Origin: Photobacterium profundum SS9
GTDB lineage: Bacteria; Pseudomonadota; Gammaproteobacteria; Enterobacterales; Vibrionaceae
DNA length: 64,000 nt
Direction of reading: 5' to 3'
NCBI RefSeq assembly: GCF_000196255.1
Contig: NC_006370.1
Location: forward strand, 1,870,887 to 1,934,886
The position numbers and the translations under genes were made by a program. Below the pieces are notes generated by a model. It did not search any database. It saw nothing but the letters and a program-made list of their open reading frames with translations, and was not told the DNA's origin. Below are positions 38,984-48,843 of the stretch, piece by piece (position 1 is the first letter of the stretch; each line of letters starts with the position of its first letter).

Positions 38984-39046
38984 TATTTCCTCTCTGAACC
39001 GTGCCGGGTAGATACAAGGCTCCCAGCTTAAAGACTGAACACATGA

Positions 39047-42000
39047 TTACTTGATGCGTTGGCGGCGGTTATTTTTCCTATTTGATTGTCGTTGTTGCCT
39101 AACTTTAAGCGTGTCATTGGAATCTAAAGGTGCTGCTTTGCCTACGAGCGCTGTTGCTAACGAGATAGGAGACGGGTACGTAAATAAATCGGTAACGGAT
39201 AAACTCATACCTAATTGGTGTAGTGCACTGTGCATCTGAACAAGTTGGAGCGAATTAGCCCCAGCGTCGAAAAAGTTCTCTCTTTCACCTACGGAAGAGC
39301 ATACTATTTGGTCGAAAGTCTCTTGAATTTGACGCACCTTGATCGGATCAACGTGCTGATCCTTTGTGTATTCTAAAGTAGGAGAAGGTGTCGCTGGCGT
39401 TGCCGTAAAACGAGTAATGTTGTGATCCGAACTGATAAGCTGATTTAACGGCAGTGACCAACACTCTGGCTTTCGAGCTAACATTTTGAGTAGCTTGATG
39501 TAATGCCCAAACATTTTGTCCAGAAGTGGCTGTGGGAGTAAGCTTTCAACCGCGTCCCAGTTTAAACAAAGATATCCCGAAGACTCATAGACTTGGTGGT
39601 CAAGCCATACCTGAGGTGTTTGGGAAATGCCCCAAGAAGGCGTTAACCAGCCTGAATCAGGCAGAAAATCCCCATCTGATGTACCAAGAGCACTTGTAAA
39701 CACCACTGGCATAGAGGTGTTTGCAGTGTTCTGCTGACGAGCAAGTTCTCTCATCACCCATACGGCTGAAACATCTCTATGCTGAAGGTCTTGCGCTAAT
39801 TGTGTTTGTAAACGCTTAAGGCTAGTTAACCAGTTATTCTCAGGGTGCCATGCGAGTAGCAATAAAGTCGTAAAGTCACCCATAACGTGGTTTATTTGAG
39901 GGTGAACGGCCTTCCGGTCGAAAAGGGTTAAGTTTAGTGTGACAGCCTTATTATCACTCCACGCTGAAAGAGTAGAAGCGTAAGCGCACATAAGAATGGC
40001 CGATGGGGTGATCTGATGTCTGATCGCTATCTCTTTAAGAGCTGCCCATTCTGCAGGCATCAGTCTTGTTTCTGCACGAATAAATTTAGGCTTGTGTAGT
40101 TTCGCGGGATCTGACTGTATTGGCAGGTTAGGCGCAGGAGGAAGAGTCGCTAACTGACTGTGCCAATAAGCCTTCCCTTGCTCAATAACACTTAGATCTG
40201 AGTCCTTATGGGTATTTTTCCAATTTACATAATCCCTGAATGTGACATTTAGTTCTGGGAGTTTTGATGTCGGGTTGTGATAAAAGGTTTCTAGCTCAGA
40301 CAAGAAAATTTTCATGCTTAAACCATCAAGCATCATGTTATCTAAATTGATAAATAAACGAGCTTCTTGTGACTGGTTAAGTATTGCCTCAATGCTGAAT
40401 AGAGGCCAAAATTCTGGATTATTAACCTGATGCGATAACTTGTTTCGAATTGCGTCGGCTTCAGGATTGTTAAGGTCATCAAACAGATGACACTTGAGGT
40501 CAAAAGAAGGTACGTTGATCAAAACTTGTTGTTGGTGGTTTTGAACGACGGCTCTTAACATGTCATGGCGTTCGATCAGTTTATCCATCGCCTGATTGAA
40601 TCGTACTACGTCGAGTTCTCTTACTTTGAACTCTATAAAGAATTGGGAACTACTTGCGCCTAAAGCAAACCCGTGTTGACGGCCGATCCAATATGCTTGC
40701 TGGACATCGGTCATAGGGAAGGGGAGATAGCGATCACTTAAACATGCTTTTAGAACTGTGTCATTAACGGCAATCCCTTGGTCGCTAGGTACTAGGGTTG
40801 CAGCAAAATCACTGAGGGTGGTTTTTGTAAACAGTTCAGTCAGGTTGCCTCGTAAGCCAGATTTTTGTAGCTCGCCAATGCAACGGGTAGCGAGAAGGCT
40901 ATCGCCTCCCATAATAAAGAAGTCGCTATCTTTGCTGATTTGGTTTGTTTTAAAAAGTGATTGCCATACTTTAGCTAAGGCAATCTCATTGTTGGATGTT
41001 AAGGGGGCCGGCTCAACTTTACTTTCAGATGATGCCACAGTGGTACTCGTCAGAGACTTACGATCAACTTTGCCATTTGGTGTTAGAGGTAACGCGTCCA
41101 TGAACGTAAATCGTTTAGGAATCATGTAGTCAGGCAATTGTTCACTTAACTTAGCCATTAGTTTGGTTGCATCGGTCTTGAGTACAGGGTTTTGGTTTCT
41201 CAACACATATAGCGCGTGATTCCCAGCAAGCACTTTATGTTCAAGGCGCAGGCCTGTTTGCTCAAAAGCTGAGTACAGGAAAGTCTCCGACAGTAAATTA
41301 GGCTTAGTGGCTTCGATGACTTGTGCACTGATCAATGAGGCGTCGCCCAACTTTGTTACTTCTGTCAGAATTGCCAGGCCGTCGGGGGCGAGCAAGGTTT
41401 TGATATGATGAAGATACTCAATAGGAACCTGTTGACGGTGTAACACGTTGTTGAGCAGGAGCACATCCGCCGTTCCTTTGAGCGTCTCAGGGATTGTCTT
41501 TCCTGTGTAAATAACGTCTGCGTGTACAGCTTTCTTCAAACGTTGCGTAGCGAGGTTTGTCATAGCAAGAGAAGAATCTAATGCAGTATATTGAACTTGC
41601 TTTGGCCCTAAAAGAGTCGAAATATGACTAGCTACAAGACCAGTTCGTGACTCTAGTTCTATGATGTTCAGCGGTTTCTTCAACTTAGTGGCAAGAGCGG
41701 AAACGGCTGTAATGACTTGGTGTAGTTGATGTTGGAAATCGGCACGGTTAAATAACAAAGCTTCAGGTGATAACTGGCTTTCGAGAAGTTCAGCCGCTTC
41801 ACGCTCTCCCCTCAATACCTGAGCGAGAAGGTTGTTAGACTGTGCTCCAAGTAATGAACGTGATTTCGCTGCAGTATTTTCCATAGCCGTATTTTCTACA
41901 GCAGTGTTACTTAGCAACTGATAAGTTGTGTCTTCACCTTGGCCATGTTTGGATACTGAACCATGCTCTGAAAGAAACTCTAACCATTTCTTAAATAATC

Positions 42001-45000
42001 CGACATACTTTCTAGAGGCGCTATATGAGTGCATCCATTCGCTTAGAGTTCTAGCCTTAACGTTATCAGACACTTGACTCGACAAGTGATGGTGTAGGAA
42101 ATCTACAATCTCCGTATTTCCCTCTGTACTTTCTGAATAGGGCTTATGCTCTTGGAATAGTTCTCGATACTGTTTCGGTAATGCTGGGTGCGGTTGTAAA
42201 GCAGAATATAAGCCTGTGCCTTCAGTTACGACAAAACCTTCTAATTGTTTATCTTTGCTACCACCTTGGCTTAGTGCTAATGCGACACCTTGTCGAACCC
42301 CCGCAATGCGGTTGAAGGCGGAGTCTATTTCACCAAGCTCTATACGATAGCCGCCTACTTTGACTTGATTGTCTTTTCGACCTAAGAATTCAAGCGTTCC
42401 ATCCTGCCAATAACAGCCTGTATCTCCTGTACGATACCAACGCTGAGTTTCTCCGCTTTCTGGACAGGTTTGGTTAATGAATTGGTGTGACGTACGTTCG
42501 CTGTCATTCCAATATTCCAGTGCAACGCCAATACCACCGATCCAAAGCTCTCCATTAACCCTGTCTGGACAGTCTCTTCCCATTTCATCAACAACTCGAT
42601 AAGCCTGATTTGTTAGTGGGTATCCGTATGGTATAGAGCGCCAGCTTGGGTCGATTTTTTTGACGATATATTCATTTGACCAGATAGCGGCTTCGGTTGC
42701 TCCACCCATAGCACTGAATGTTGCTACTGGATTATATTGGTGTAGACGAGCAGGCAGTGAAAGATCAATCCAATCGCCAGATAGCATTGCCGTGCGTAGG
42801 TAGGATGGGGCGTTGAATTGCATCCCTTCACAAAAGGTCAGGAACATGTCAAAAAGGGCTGGTACGCTATTCCATAGTGTTACTTGGTGTTCGCATATTA
42901 AGTTATTCCAAGCCATTGGATCACGAAGTTGGCTTTCTTGAGGTAATACCAAAGCACCACCAGCCGTGAGAACGCCGAATATATCGTAGACGGAAAGATC
43001 AAAATGCAGTGCTGATAGCGCTAAAACACGGTCAGTACTTGTGACGTCGTGACGCTCATTAATATCCATGCAAGTGTTAAGGGCTGCTTGGTGTGAAATG
43101 ACGACTCCTTTTGGAGTACCTGTCGAGCCTGAGGTGTAAATTATGTACGCTTTGTCGTGTGGACTACGCTGTTGACCTGCGGGTTGAAGTGTTTCGAGCG
43201 TTACGTCTTGCCAGTTAAGGTGAATGGAGTCGGTCCAGTCAATGTTTGATTCTGTAGTCTTGCAGCGAATCACTATCCGAATATCGGCGTTTTCAATAAT
43301 GGATTTTCTGCGGATTATTGGTTGGCTAGGTGCGATTGGAACATATACGCCACCGGCATAAAGGATGGCCAGCACGGCAATAATTTGACCTTCTCCTTTA
43401 TCCATACTGACAGCGACGTGCTCGCCGCTTTTTAGCCCAGCTTTGACTAATTGGTATGCGAACTGTTTCGCTTTTAAAGTCAGTTCTTCAAAGCTAAGGA
43501 TATTGCCTGAGCTAATAACGGCGGTGCGGTTTGGATGTTTTTCCGCTTGTTCAAATATTCGTTCGTGTAGCAAGCCATGAGGCGGTGTACCTTGCGATTG
43601 GTTAACTGCCTTTCTAATGTTTTTTTGAGGCTCAGGAAGTAAATCTGGTAATGGGATTTTCCAATGCTCGTCGCTTGCTAACATATACGACAGTAGGTTA
43701 GTGAAGCTATGGAACATGGTGTCAACTAACCCTTCAGGAAACAGCTCGTCGATGCCATCCCATTGGAGGATAACCCCTTCATCATGTTTGAAAGCGACAA
43801 AGTCTAGCCAAACCTGTGGTGTTTGGGATATTCCCCAGCCTGGCTGGCCAAGGGGGCCGTTGGTATCATCGCCAAACAGTGATTTACCTAGATTACTGGT
43901 GAAAACGATAGGCGCACCATGGGGGTGAGTGCCATTTTTTTTTAGGTCACGTAACACCTCTACACCTGATGTCATTCGGTGTTCGTAAAGTTCTGCAAAT
44001 CGGTCTTGGTGAGCTTGAATTAGATCACAAGCGTTAGCGTCACTGATCTCGGCATCGAGTAATAAAATGTTGGTGAAATCCGCCAACATTTTGTTCAGGT
44101 GTTTATTGAATGGATGACAATCAAACAGAGTCAGGTTGAGCAGCAGTTTTCTCTGACCACTCCAACGCGACAATACTGCGGAGTAGAGTGTCGCTAGTAC
44201 CATCGTCGGTGTGACTTGATTTGTAGCCGAAAGGCGCTGAAGTTTCGCCCACTCCGTTTTGTGTAGAGAGTGTCTGCGGCGACTAAATTTTGGTTTTTGA
44301 AGTTGAGCAGGCTCGATTCTTAGTGGCAAGTTAGGTGCGACAGGAAGAGTCGCGTATTGAGATTGCCAAAATTCAGATGAAACGCATTTCTGAGCACCAA
44401 GTTCGGTAGATTCTTGTTGTAAATAGCTACAAAAATCATATTCACTAGATTTTTCTTCAAGAGGGTCACCTCTTAATAGGGTGGATAACTCGTTAAAAAA
44501 CAAACTGAAGCTTGATGCATCCATTACGAGTAGGTCGATACTCACATGAACTCGATATTGTTGATCGCTAAGAACGGAAACTTGGATATCGAACGTTTGC
44601 CCACTTTGTACATCGAGAACACGATGGCTGAGTTTGTTGCGGGTGCTGAACATTTGATGTTCAGCAGCTTCAGAGGAAAAGTGACTTAAATCATGTACGG
44701 TAATTTTCTGTTTATCTTTTGGCTTAACCCAGCGTTGAGTTCCGTCACTATGAAAGCTAACGCTCAGCATAGGATGACGTTGTATTAGTGTGTTTATTGC
44801 AGTTTCGAGGATTGCAAGATCAAGGTGCTCGGTGTTAAATTCCTGGTATAGATGGCAGCCATTACCTCCTAACGGTTGGCTTGGCTCTCTACCAATGTAA
44901 TAAGCAAGCTGAACTGGCGTCATTGGAAAAGGGGCGCCATCGGTCATTACCGAATATGTATGTGAAGGTAGCGATGTTTGCTTAAGCTGGCTGCCAGCAT

Positions 45001-45235
45001 CAAGTTTGCGGTCGACCAGTATTTTAATGTCGCTAATTGTTGGATACTCATACATTTCTTTCAACGTTATTTTGCACCCTGCGCGTCGGAATTGATTTAC
45101 CATTCGCATAAGAAACATAGAGTCGAGGCCAATTTCAAAAAGGTTGGCAGAGTCACTGAGAGAATCTGCAGTGACGTCAAACGAACGGCAAATCTCTTCC
45201 CTAAACTTCGAAATTATTTTTTCATTATCAAGCAT
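39047..45235 (-). CDS. irp2: NRPS Irp2 (HMWP2-like)
   Basis: About 2062 residues from the ATG at 45235; the open frame starts at a TTG at 45280 without support. Order: aryl carrier domain (FEIGLDSMFLM, Ser about 38), Cy1 about 100-530 (DLLVMDASS), A about 555-1400 (IIYTSGSTGTPKGV; ALHFDLSVYDIFG; YRTGDTGCYW; TPNGKVDRKS), with a degenerate methyltransferase-like insert about 1020-1340 (NIIELESRTGLV), PCP1 (FFIMGGDSLLATR), Cy2 (DNMMLDGLS) and PCP2 (FFDAGANSLQLV). My hand-read A pocket, D-L-Y-N-M-S-M-I-W, is close to the cysteine code. It builds the salicyl-thiazoline-thiazoline part. Confidence 0.93.
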   Translation of the reverse strand: MLDNEKIISKFREEICRSFDVTADSLSDSANLFEIGLDSMFLMRMVNQFRRAGCKITLKEMYEYPTISDIKILVDRKLDAGSQLKQTSLPSHTYSVMTDGAPFPMTPVQLAYYIGREPSQPLGGNGCHLYQEFNTEHLDLAILETAINTLIQRHPMLSVSFHSDGTQRWVKPKDKQKITVHDLSHFSSEAAEHQMFSTRNKLSHRVLDVQSGQTFDIQVSVLSDQQYRVHVSIDLLVMDASSFSLFFNELSTLLRGDPLEEKSSEYDFCSYLQQESTELGAQKCVSSEFWQSQYATLPVAPNLPLRIEPAQLQKPKFSRRRHSLHKTEWAKLQRLSATNQVTPTMVLATLYSAVLSRWSGQRKLLLNLTLFDCHPFNKHLNKMLADFTNILLLDAEISDANACDLIQAHQDRFAELYEHRMTSGVEVLRDLKKNGTHPHGAPIVFTSNLGKSLFGDDTNGPLGQPGWGISQTPQVWLDFVAFKHDEGVILQWDGIDELFPEGLVDTMFHSFTNLLSYMLASDEHWKIPLPDLLPEPQKNIRKAVNQSQGTPPHGLLHERIFEQAEKHPNRTAVISSGNILSFEELTLKAKQFAYQLVKAGLKSGEHVAVSMDKGEGQIIAVLAILYAGGVYVPIAPSQPIIRRKSIIENADIRIVIRCKTTESNIDWTDSIHLNWQDVTLETLQPAGQQRSPHDKAYIIYTSGSTGTPKGVVISHQAALNTCMDINERHDVTSTDRVLALSALHFDLSVYDIFGVLTAGGALVLPQESQLRDPMAWNNLICEHQVTLWNSVPALFDMFLTFCEGMQFNAPSYLRTAMLSGDWIDLSLPARLHQYNPVATFSAMGGATEAAIWSNEYIVKKIDPSWRSIPYGYPLTNQAYRVVDEMGRDCPDRVNGELWIGGIGVALEYWNDSERTSHQFINQTCPESGETQRWYRTGDTGCYWQDGTLEFLGRKDNQVKVGGYRIELGEIDSAFNRIAGVRQGVALALSQGGSKDKQLEGFVVTEGTGLYSALQPHPALPKQYRELFQEHKPYSESTEGNTEIVDFLHHHLSSQVSDNVKARTLSEWMHSYSASRKYVGLFKKWLEFLSEHGSVSKHGQGEDTTYQLLSNTAVENTAMENTAAKSRSLLGAQSNNLLAQVLRGEREAAELLESQLSPEALLFNRADFQHQLHQVITAVSALATKLKKPLNIIELESRTGLVASHISTLLGPKQVQYTALDSSLAMTNLATQRLKKAVHADVIYTGKTIPETLKGTADVLLLNNVLHRQQVPIEYLHHIKTLLAPDGLAILTEVTKLGDASLISAQVIEATKPNLLSETFLYSAFEQTGLRLEHKVLAGNHALYVLRNQNPVLKTDATKLMAKLSEQLPDYMIPKRFTFMDALPLTPNGKVDRKSLTSTTVASSESKVEPAPLTSNNEIALAKVWQSLFKTNQISKDSDFFIMGGDSLLATRCIGELQKSGLRGNLTELFTKTTLSDFAATLVPSDQGIAVNDTVLKACLSDRYLPFPMTDVQQAYWIGRQHGFALGASSSQFFIEFKVRELDVVRFNQAMDKLIERHDMLRAVVQNHQQQVLINVPSFDLKCHLFDDLNNPEADAIRNKLSHQVNNPEFWPLFSIEAILNQSQEARLFINLDNMMLDGLSMKIFLSELETFYHNPTSKLPELNVTFRDYVNWKNTHKDSDLSVIEQGKAYWHSQLATLPPAPNLPIQSDPAKLHKPKFIRAETRLMPAEWAALKEIAIRHQITPSAILMCAYASTLSAWSDNKAVTLNLTLFDRKAVHPQINHVMGDFTTLLLLAWHPENNWLTSLKRLQTQLAQDLQHRDVSAVWVMRELARQQNTANTSMPVVFTSALGTSDGDFLPDSGWLTPSWGISQTPQVWLDHQVYESSGYLCLNWDAVESLLPQPLLDKMFGHYIKLLKMLARKPECWSLPLNQLISSDHNITRFTATPATPSPTLEYTKDQHVDPIKVRQIQETFDQIVCSSVGERENFFDAGANSLQLVQMHSALHQLGMSLSVTDLFTYPSPISLATALVGKAAPLDSNDTLKVRQQRQSNRKNNRRQRIK

Positions 45236-45263
45236 GACGATATCTACTTTGGTAAATTTTAGA

Positions 45264-45340
45264 CGCAACAAACCCGGCAAGTTGCTCTTGCAACAGCCTA
45301 GATAAGTTCGGGTTTAGTAAGCCCGATGACTCGGGCTTTG
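45264..45340 (-). promoter_or_regulatory. structured leader between irp8 and irp2
   Basis: This 116-bp gap in a tightly packed operon reads leftward as AAGCCCGA-GTCA-TCGGGCTT (45319-45338), then AAACCCG ... GTTGC-AAGA-GCAAC ... CGGGTTT (about 45269-45315). The CGGG of the first stem could also pair with the CCCG of the second, so two alternative folds are possible. There is no T-run directly after either stem. It may be an mRNA-processing or attenuation site; function unproven. Confidence 0.4.
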
Positions 45341-45351
45341 GAGTTTATCGA

Positions 45352-46620
45352 TTAGTTTTTGTGTGTATTGAGTGTGCCTTCACTAAATGTATTGCGAGAT
45401 GCTAAGTCGGAAATGCGTGTGAGCTGATAGGCTGCAAAACACGTCGCGATAATGGCAAGAGAGTAGTGGGCTGAGTAACCTAGGTAAGATATTAGCCAAC
45501 CACACAGTACTGCCATAACGATGGTCACGATCATATCCATAGATTGGAACAAGGAATAATCTATGCCGGCTTGCGAACCGTATGACCATTCCATCATCAG
45601 TGTGTACAGTGCTAAGAACTTGGCTGCTGATATAACTGCATTAAGGATGAAAAGCACCTCTAACATGTAAGGGATGTTGACTAAATTGGCAGAATATAAG
45701 AAGAAACCAGTATAGAGGATGGCTTCTACTGCTAAGCAAATAGTTAACATTTTTATCGCAGTGATATGCTTAATTGCCCAACCACTCAAACCGACACCAA
45801 TGAAACCTGTAAGTGCGCCACCACCCGCTACAAGTAAGCCAAGATTTTCTAAGTTAATCCCTTTTTCGTAGAGAAAAGGCATCATCATAGACAATACGCC
45901 GCGAGTACCAATTTGGCATAACATAATTAGGAAGAGCCCACGCCTTACTTTAGAACTTGAAAATGCACTTTTAAGAGATGGGGTTGAAACGTCCTTTATA
46001 GTTGGTTGTGATGTTGTCCGGCTAAATAACTGGAGTGTTGGAAGCGACATTATGACAACCAAGCTCATTAGAGCGAACAGAGCAACCTGCCAATTTACTG
46101 TGCCTGTTAGGTAGATAAACAGGCCACCACCAAAGATGGCGCCAAGGTATGCCCCCCCGACTTGCATTACATTTCCGATTCTTCTCTTAGATCGAGGCAG
46201 TTGATCTACAGCTAATCCATCAGTGCTCATATCCGCAATAGTAGAAAACATCGCGAGCGCGAAAACACATAGGAATAAAAGCGACAGCTGATGTAAAGCT
46301 TGAGTAAAAGCAAGTATCCCTAGGATGACTAAGATCGCTACCTGAGCGAATAGGACTAGATACCCGTGATTCTTCAAGGTATCACCTTTCTTTCTTATTT
46401 TTTCCAAGTATGGCGACCAAAGAAATTTCAGTGCCCAAGGAAGTATCGCAAGATAAAAAAGCCCTATTTGTGATGTAGAAACGTCTTGCGACTTTAATAC
46501 AGCAGGCAGCCCCTGCAGAGTAAACATGCCAATCAAACTTTGAGTCGTGTAGACGCCTGCCATAATAGAGAGCAGCGAAGATAATTTTAAACCAGAAGTA
46601 AGGCGAGTCGGGAAGGTCAT
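45352..46620 (-). CDS. irp8: MFS protein Irp8/YbtX-like
   Basis: 422 residues with about 12 membrane segments of the major-facilitator fold. GLKLSSLLSIMAGVYTTQSL opens helix 1 and FALAMFSTIADMSTDGLAVD (about residue 118-138) resembles the RhtX/FptX/YbtX siderophore group. Its start lies 4 bp after the frpA stop, so it is co-transcribed with the receptor. In related loci this protein is associated with siderophore transport; whether it exports the free siderophore or helps import is not settled by sequence. Confidence 0.85.
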   Translation of the reverse strand: MTFPTRLTSGLKLSSLLSIMAGVYTTQSLIGMFTLQGLPAVLKSQDVSTSQIGLFYLAILPWALKFLWSPYLEKIRKKGDTLKNHGYLVLFAQVAILVILGILAFTQALHQLSLLFLCVFALAMFSTIADMSTDGLAVDQLPRSKRRIGNVMQVGGAYLGAIFGGGLFIYLTGTVNWQVALFALMSLVVIMSLPTLQLFSRTTSQPTIKDVSTPSLKSAFSSSKVRRGLFLIMLCQIGTRGVLSMMMPFLYEKGINLENLGLLVAGGGALTGFIGVGLSGWAIKHITAIKMLTICLAVEAILYTGFFLYSANLVNIPYMLEVLFILNAVISAAKFLALYTLMMEWSYGSQAGIDYSLFQSMDMIVTIVMAVLCGWLISYLGYSAHYSLAIIATCFAAYQLTRISDLASRNTFSEGTLNTHKN

Positions 46621-46624
46621 CTAG

Positions 46625-48592
46625 TTACCACTCCATCTTTGCGTTTAGTCCTACTTCTCGTCCAGTACCGTAGTTGCTAAGTGAAGTACCTGCCATCGCA
46701 AATGAATAGGTTTTGTATTCTTTATCGGTAATGTTATTGCTAAAGAGTCGGAAAGACAGGTGATCGTTGAAGTCATAAACGATCGCGACATCCACTAGCG
46801 CGTAACCTTCTTGTGATAGGGTGTTGCTTTCATTGAAATACATTTTAGATGTGTAGCGAGCGTTGGATACCAGCGAGATCTCGCCTTCGACTAATGATTG
46901 GGGTAAGAAATACTCTACACCAACGGTAGCCGTTGTGTCTGGTGCGTAAGGTAAACGATTTCCTTCTAGTCCACCATTACCAGATTCAAATGTAGATCTT
47001 CCTGATGTACCAGCAAGATTCAGCGTTAGGTCATCCGTTGGATAGAAAGCTAGCTCTAGTTCAAAACCTAGGCTTTTAGCCTCGCCATGATTACTCAGTT
47101 TTTGGCTTCCAGGTGCACCGGTATAGAGCTGGACGTCTTTGGTTTCAATTAAATATAGTGCCCCGCTTAGGTCCACACTATTATCTAACAGAGTTGTACG
47201 CCAGCCTAATTCCCAATTGAGTGATTTCTCGGCATCAAATCCATCTTTATCGCTGTTACTACGTGGTGCAGCACTGAAGCCACTTGGGCGATAGCCACTA
47301 GTCAAAGATGCATACAGTCGAGAGTGCTCATTGGCTTGCCAGCCGATAGCAGCCTTGGGTGATATTATATTTTCAGATTTGCTTTGATCATATGCTGAAA
47401 TGCCCCATGCTGGATTTCCTGCGTAGTCTGAGTTAGTCGACATTCGAGAAGCGCGGAGGCCAAAGGTCAGATCAACTGCGTTTGTCACTGCATAAGTTGA
47501 TTGCCCGAACAATGCGTAAGTATCTGTCGAAATTTTGTTTTGCGAACCTGAGTTTACGTCAAATTGGCGCTTTTCAAAATAACCTCCAAGAAGGGCTGTC
47601 AGAGCATCGTTGAAATGCGTGTTAACTCTTAGTTCTTGACTGAATGTATTTTGGTCTTCTACCCACGTGCCACCGATAAAGGTACGATCTACATCTCTGT
47701 CTTGGTAGGCTGTGATACTGGTTAGTTGGGCGCTTCCGAAGTCATATCCAACATTTAGTGATACCGTATTCACATTACGTTTAAGCTCAGGTATGTCTTG
47801 GTTTGTCTCTTTTTTGTCAAATTCAGCTTTAGTCAGATACCATTCCTCATGGCTGTCGAGATCATCAGCTGAAAAAGATAAGGTCGCGTTAAGAGGAGAA
47901 TCATCGGGTATATAGTGCAAACGCGCCATTCCGCTAATTTCTTTAGTTTCGTTGGCTTTCTTAGTGTTGCTCGGCACGTGCGTAATGTTCCCCTCATCCT
48001 TTAGAGAACGAATCACTACGTCAGCGTATATTTCGTCGCTGAGTGCGATAGCGGTGGAAGCATCAAGTTGTTGGCTTAGGTTACTGTATGTGACACCCGC
48101 AGAGGCTTTCGGCTGATTTGTCGCTTTCTTAGTAATAATGTTAATGATGCCGCCTTGCGCATTGCCCCCATATAAAGTTCCTTGCGGGCCTCTTAGCAAT
48201 TCAACGCGTTCAACATTTAACAGCTGTTGTGTAAGGAAAGCAGCGTCCTGTAAGACCCCATCTACATAGATGCCGATTGTCGGTGAGTGATAATCCGGAG
48301 AACTGATACCCCTAATCGTTGTATTGGCATATGTGCGGTTACCACGAGTTTGAATGACTAAGCCTGGGAACGCTTTTTCAAGGTCTTTGACTTCATGTAT
48401 GCCCGCCTTTTCAAGCTCATAGCCTGTTTTAACAATAACTGAGTTGTTAACTCTACCTATAGGTGTACCTTGCTTTGTTGCTTCGACAATTATGACTTCT
48501 TGAACATTATCTTGAGCAAACGTATCGTAACTTAGCGTAGTAATAGCAACGCATAATGCGATTGGAGACAGCTTGAAACATTTCTTGTACAT
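46625..48592 (-). CDS. frpA: TonB-dependent ferric-siderophore receptor (FrpA/FyuA-like)
   Basis: 655 residues: signal peptide with cleavage probably after DTFA, TonB-box-like EVIIVEA just after it, plug domain about 40-165 (LLRGPQGTLYGGNAQGGIIN), and a beta barrel ending in ...GREVGLNAKMEW with a terminal aromatic residue, as outer-membrane proteins need. AAGGAAAAAG precedes the ATG. It is the likely outer-membrane receptor for the siderophore made by the downstream genes; FyuA and FrpA are of similar length. The order receptor, irp8, irp2, irp1 matches what I recall of the Photobacterium damselae piscibactin locus. Confidence 0.9.
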   Translation of the reverse strand: MYKKCFKLSPIALCVAITTLSYDTFAQDNVQEVIIVEATKQGTPIGRVNNSVIVKTGYELEKAGIHEVKDLEKAFPGLVIQTRGNRTYANTTIRGISSPDYHSPTIGIYVDGVLQDAAFLTQQLLNVERVELLRGPQGTLYGGNAQGGIINIITKKATNQPKASAGVTYSNLSQQLDASTAIALSDEIYADVVIRSLKDEGNITHVPSNTKKANETKEISGMARLHYIPDDSPLNATLSFSADDLDSHEEWYLTKAEFDKKETNQDIPELKRNVNTVSLNVGYDFGSAQLTSITAYQDRDVDRTFIGGTWVEDQNTFSQELRVNTHFNDALTALLGGYFEKRQFDVNSGSQNKISTDTYALFGQSTYAVTNAVDLTFGLRASRMSTNSDYAGNPAWGISAYDQSKSENIISPKAAIGWQANEHSRLYASLTSGYRPSGFSAAPRSNSDKDGFDAEKSLNWELGWRTTLLDNSVDLSGALYLIETKDVQLYTGAPGSQKLSNHGEAKSLGFELELAFYPTDDLTLNLAGTSGRSTFESGNGGLEGNRLPYAPDTTATVGVEYFLPQSLVEGEISLVSNARYTSKMYFNESNTLSQEGYALVDVAIVYDFNDHLSFRLFSNNITDKEYKTYSFAMAGTSLSNYGTGREVGLNAKMEW

Positions 48593-48722
48593 CTTCTTTT
48601 TCCTTGAGGTTTAGCTTTATGACTATATATTGCAAATTTCCGCTTCTACTCGCTAACTCAATAAGGTGAAAAAAAAACACGAATAGACTTTTTGATGATG
48701 GATATTTGCGATAAAGCAACAG

Positions 48723-48739
48723 TCACCTTGGACAGGTGA
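48723..48739. promoter_or_regulatory. dyad upstream of frpA, possible regulator site
   Basis: TCACCT, 5-base spacer, AGGTGA lies in the 250-bp gap between the regulator gene and frpA, about 130 bp before the frpA start. There is no T-run, so it is not an obvious terminator. A binding site for one of the AraC-type regulators is a reasonable guess only. Confidence 0.35.
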
Positions 48740-48843
48740 TTTTTATTTGAAAAGAGCTCCCTGATGTTAATTTTTCAGCACTAGAAGATATGAACAGTTC
48801 TGCTTTTTCTAGTTAGAGTAGAAACTTAATGGAGGGGGGCACT

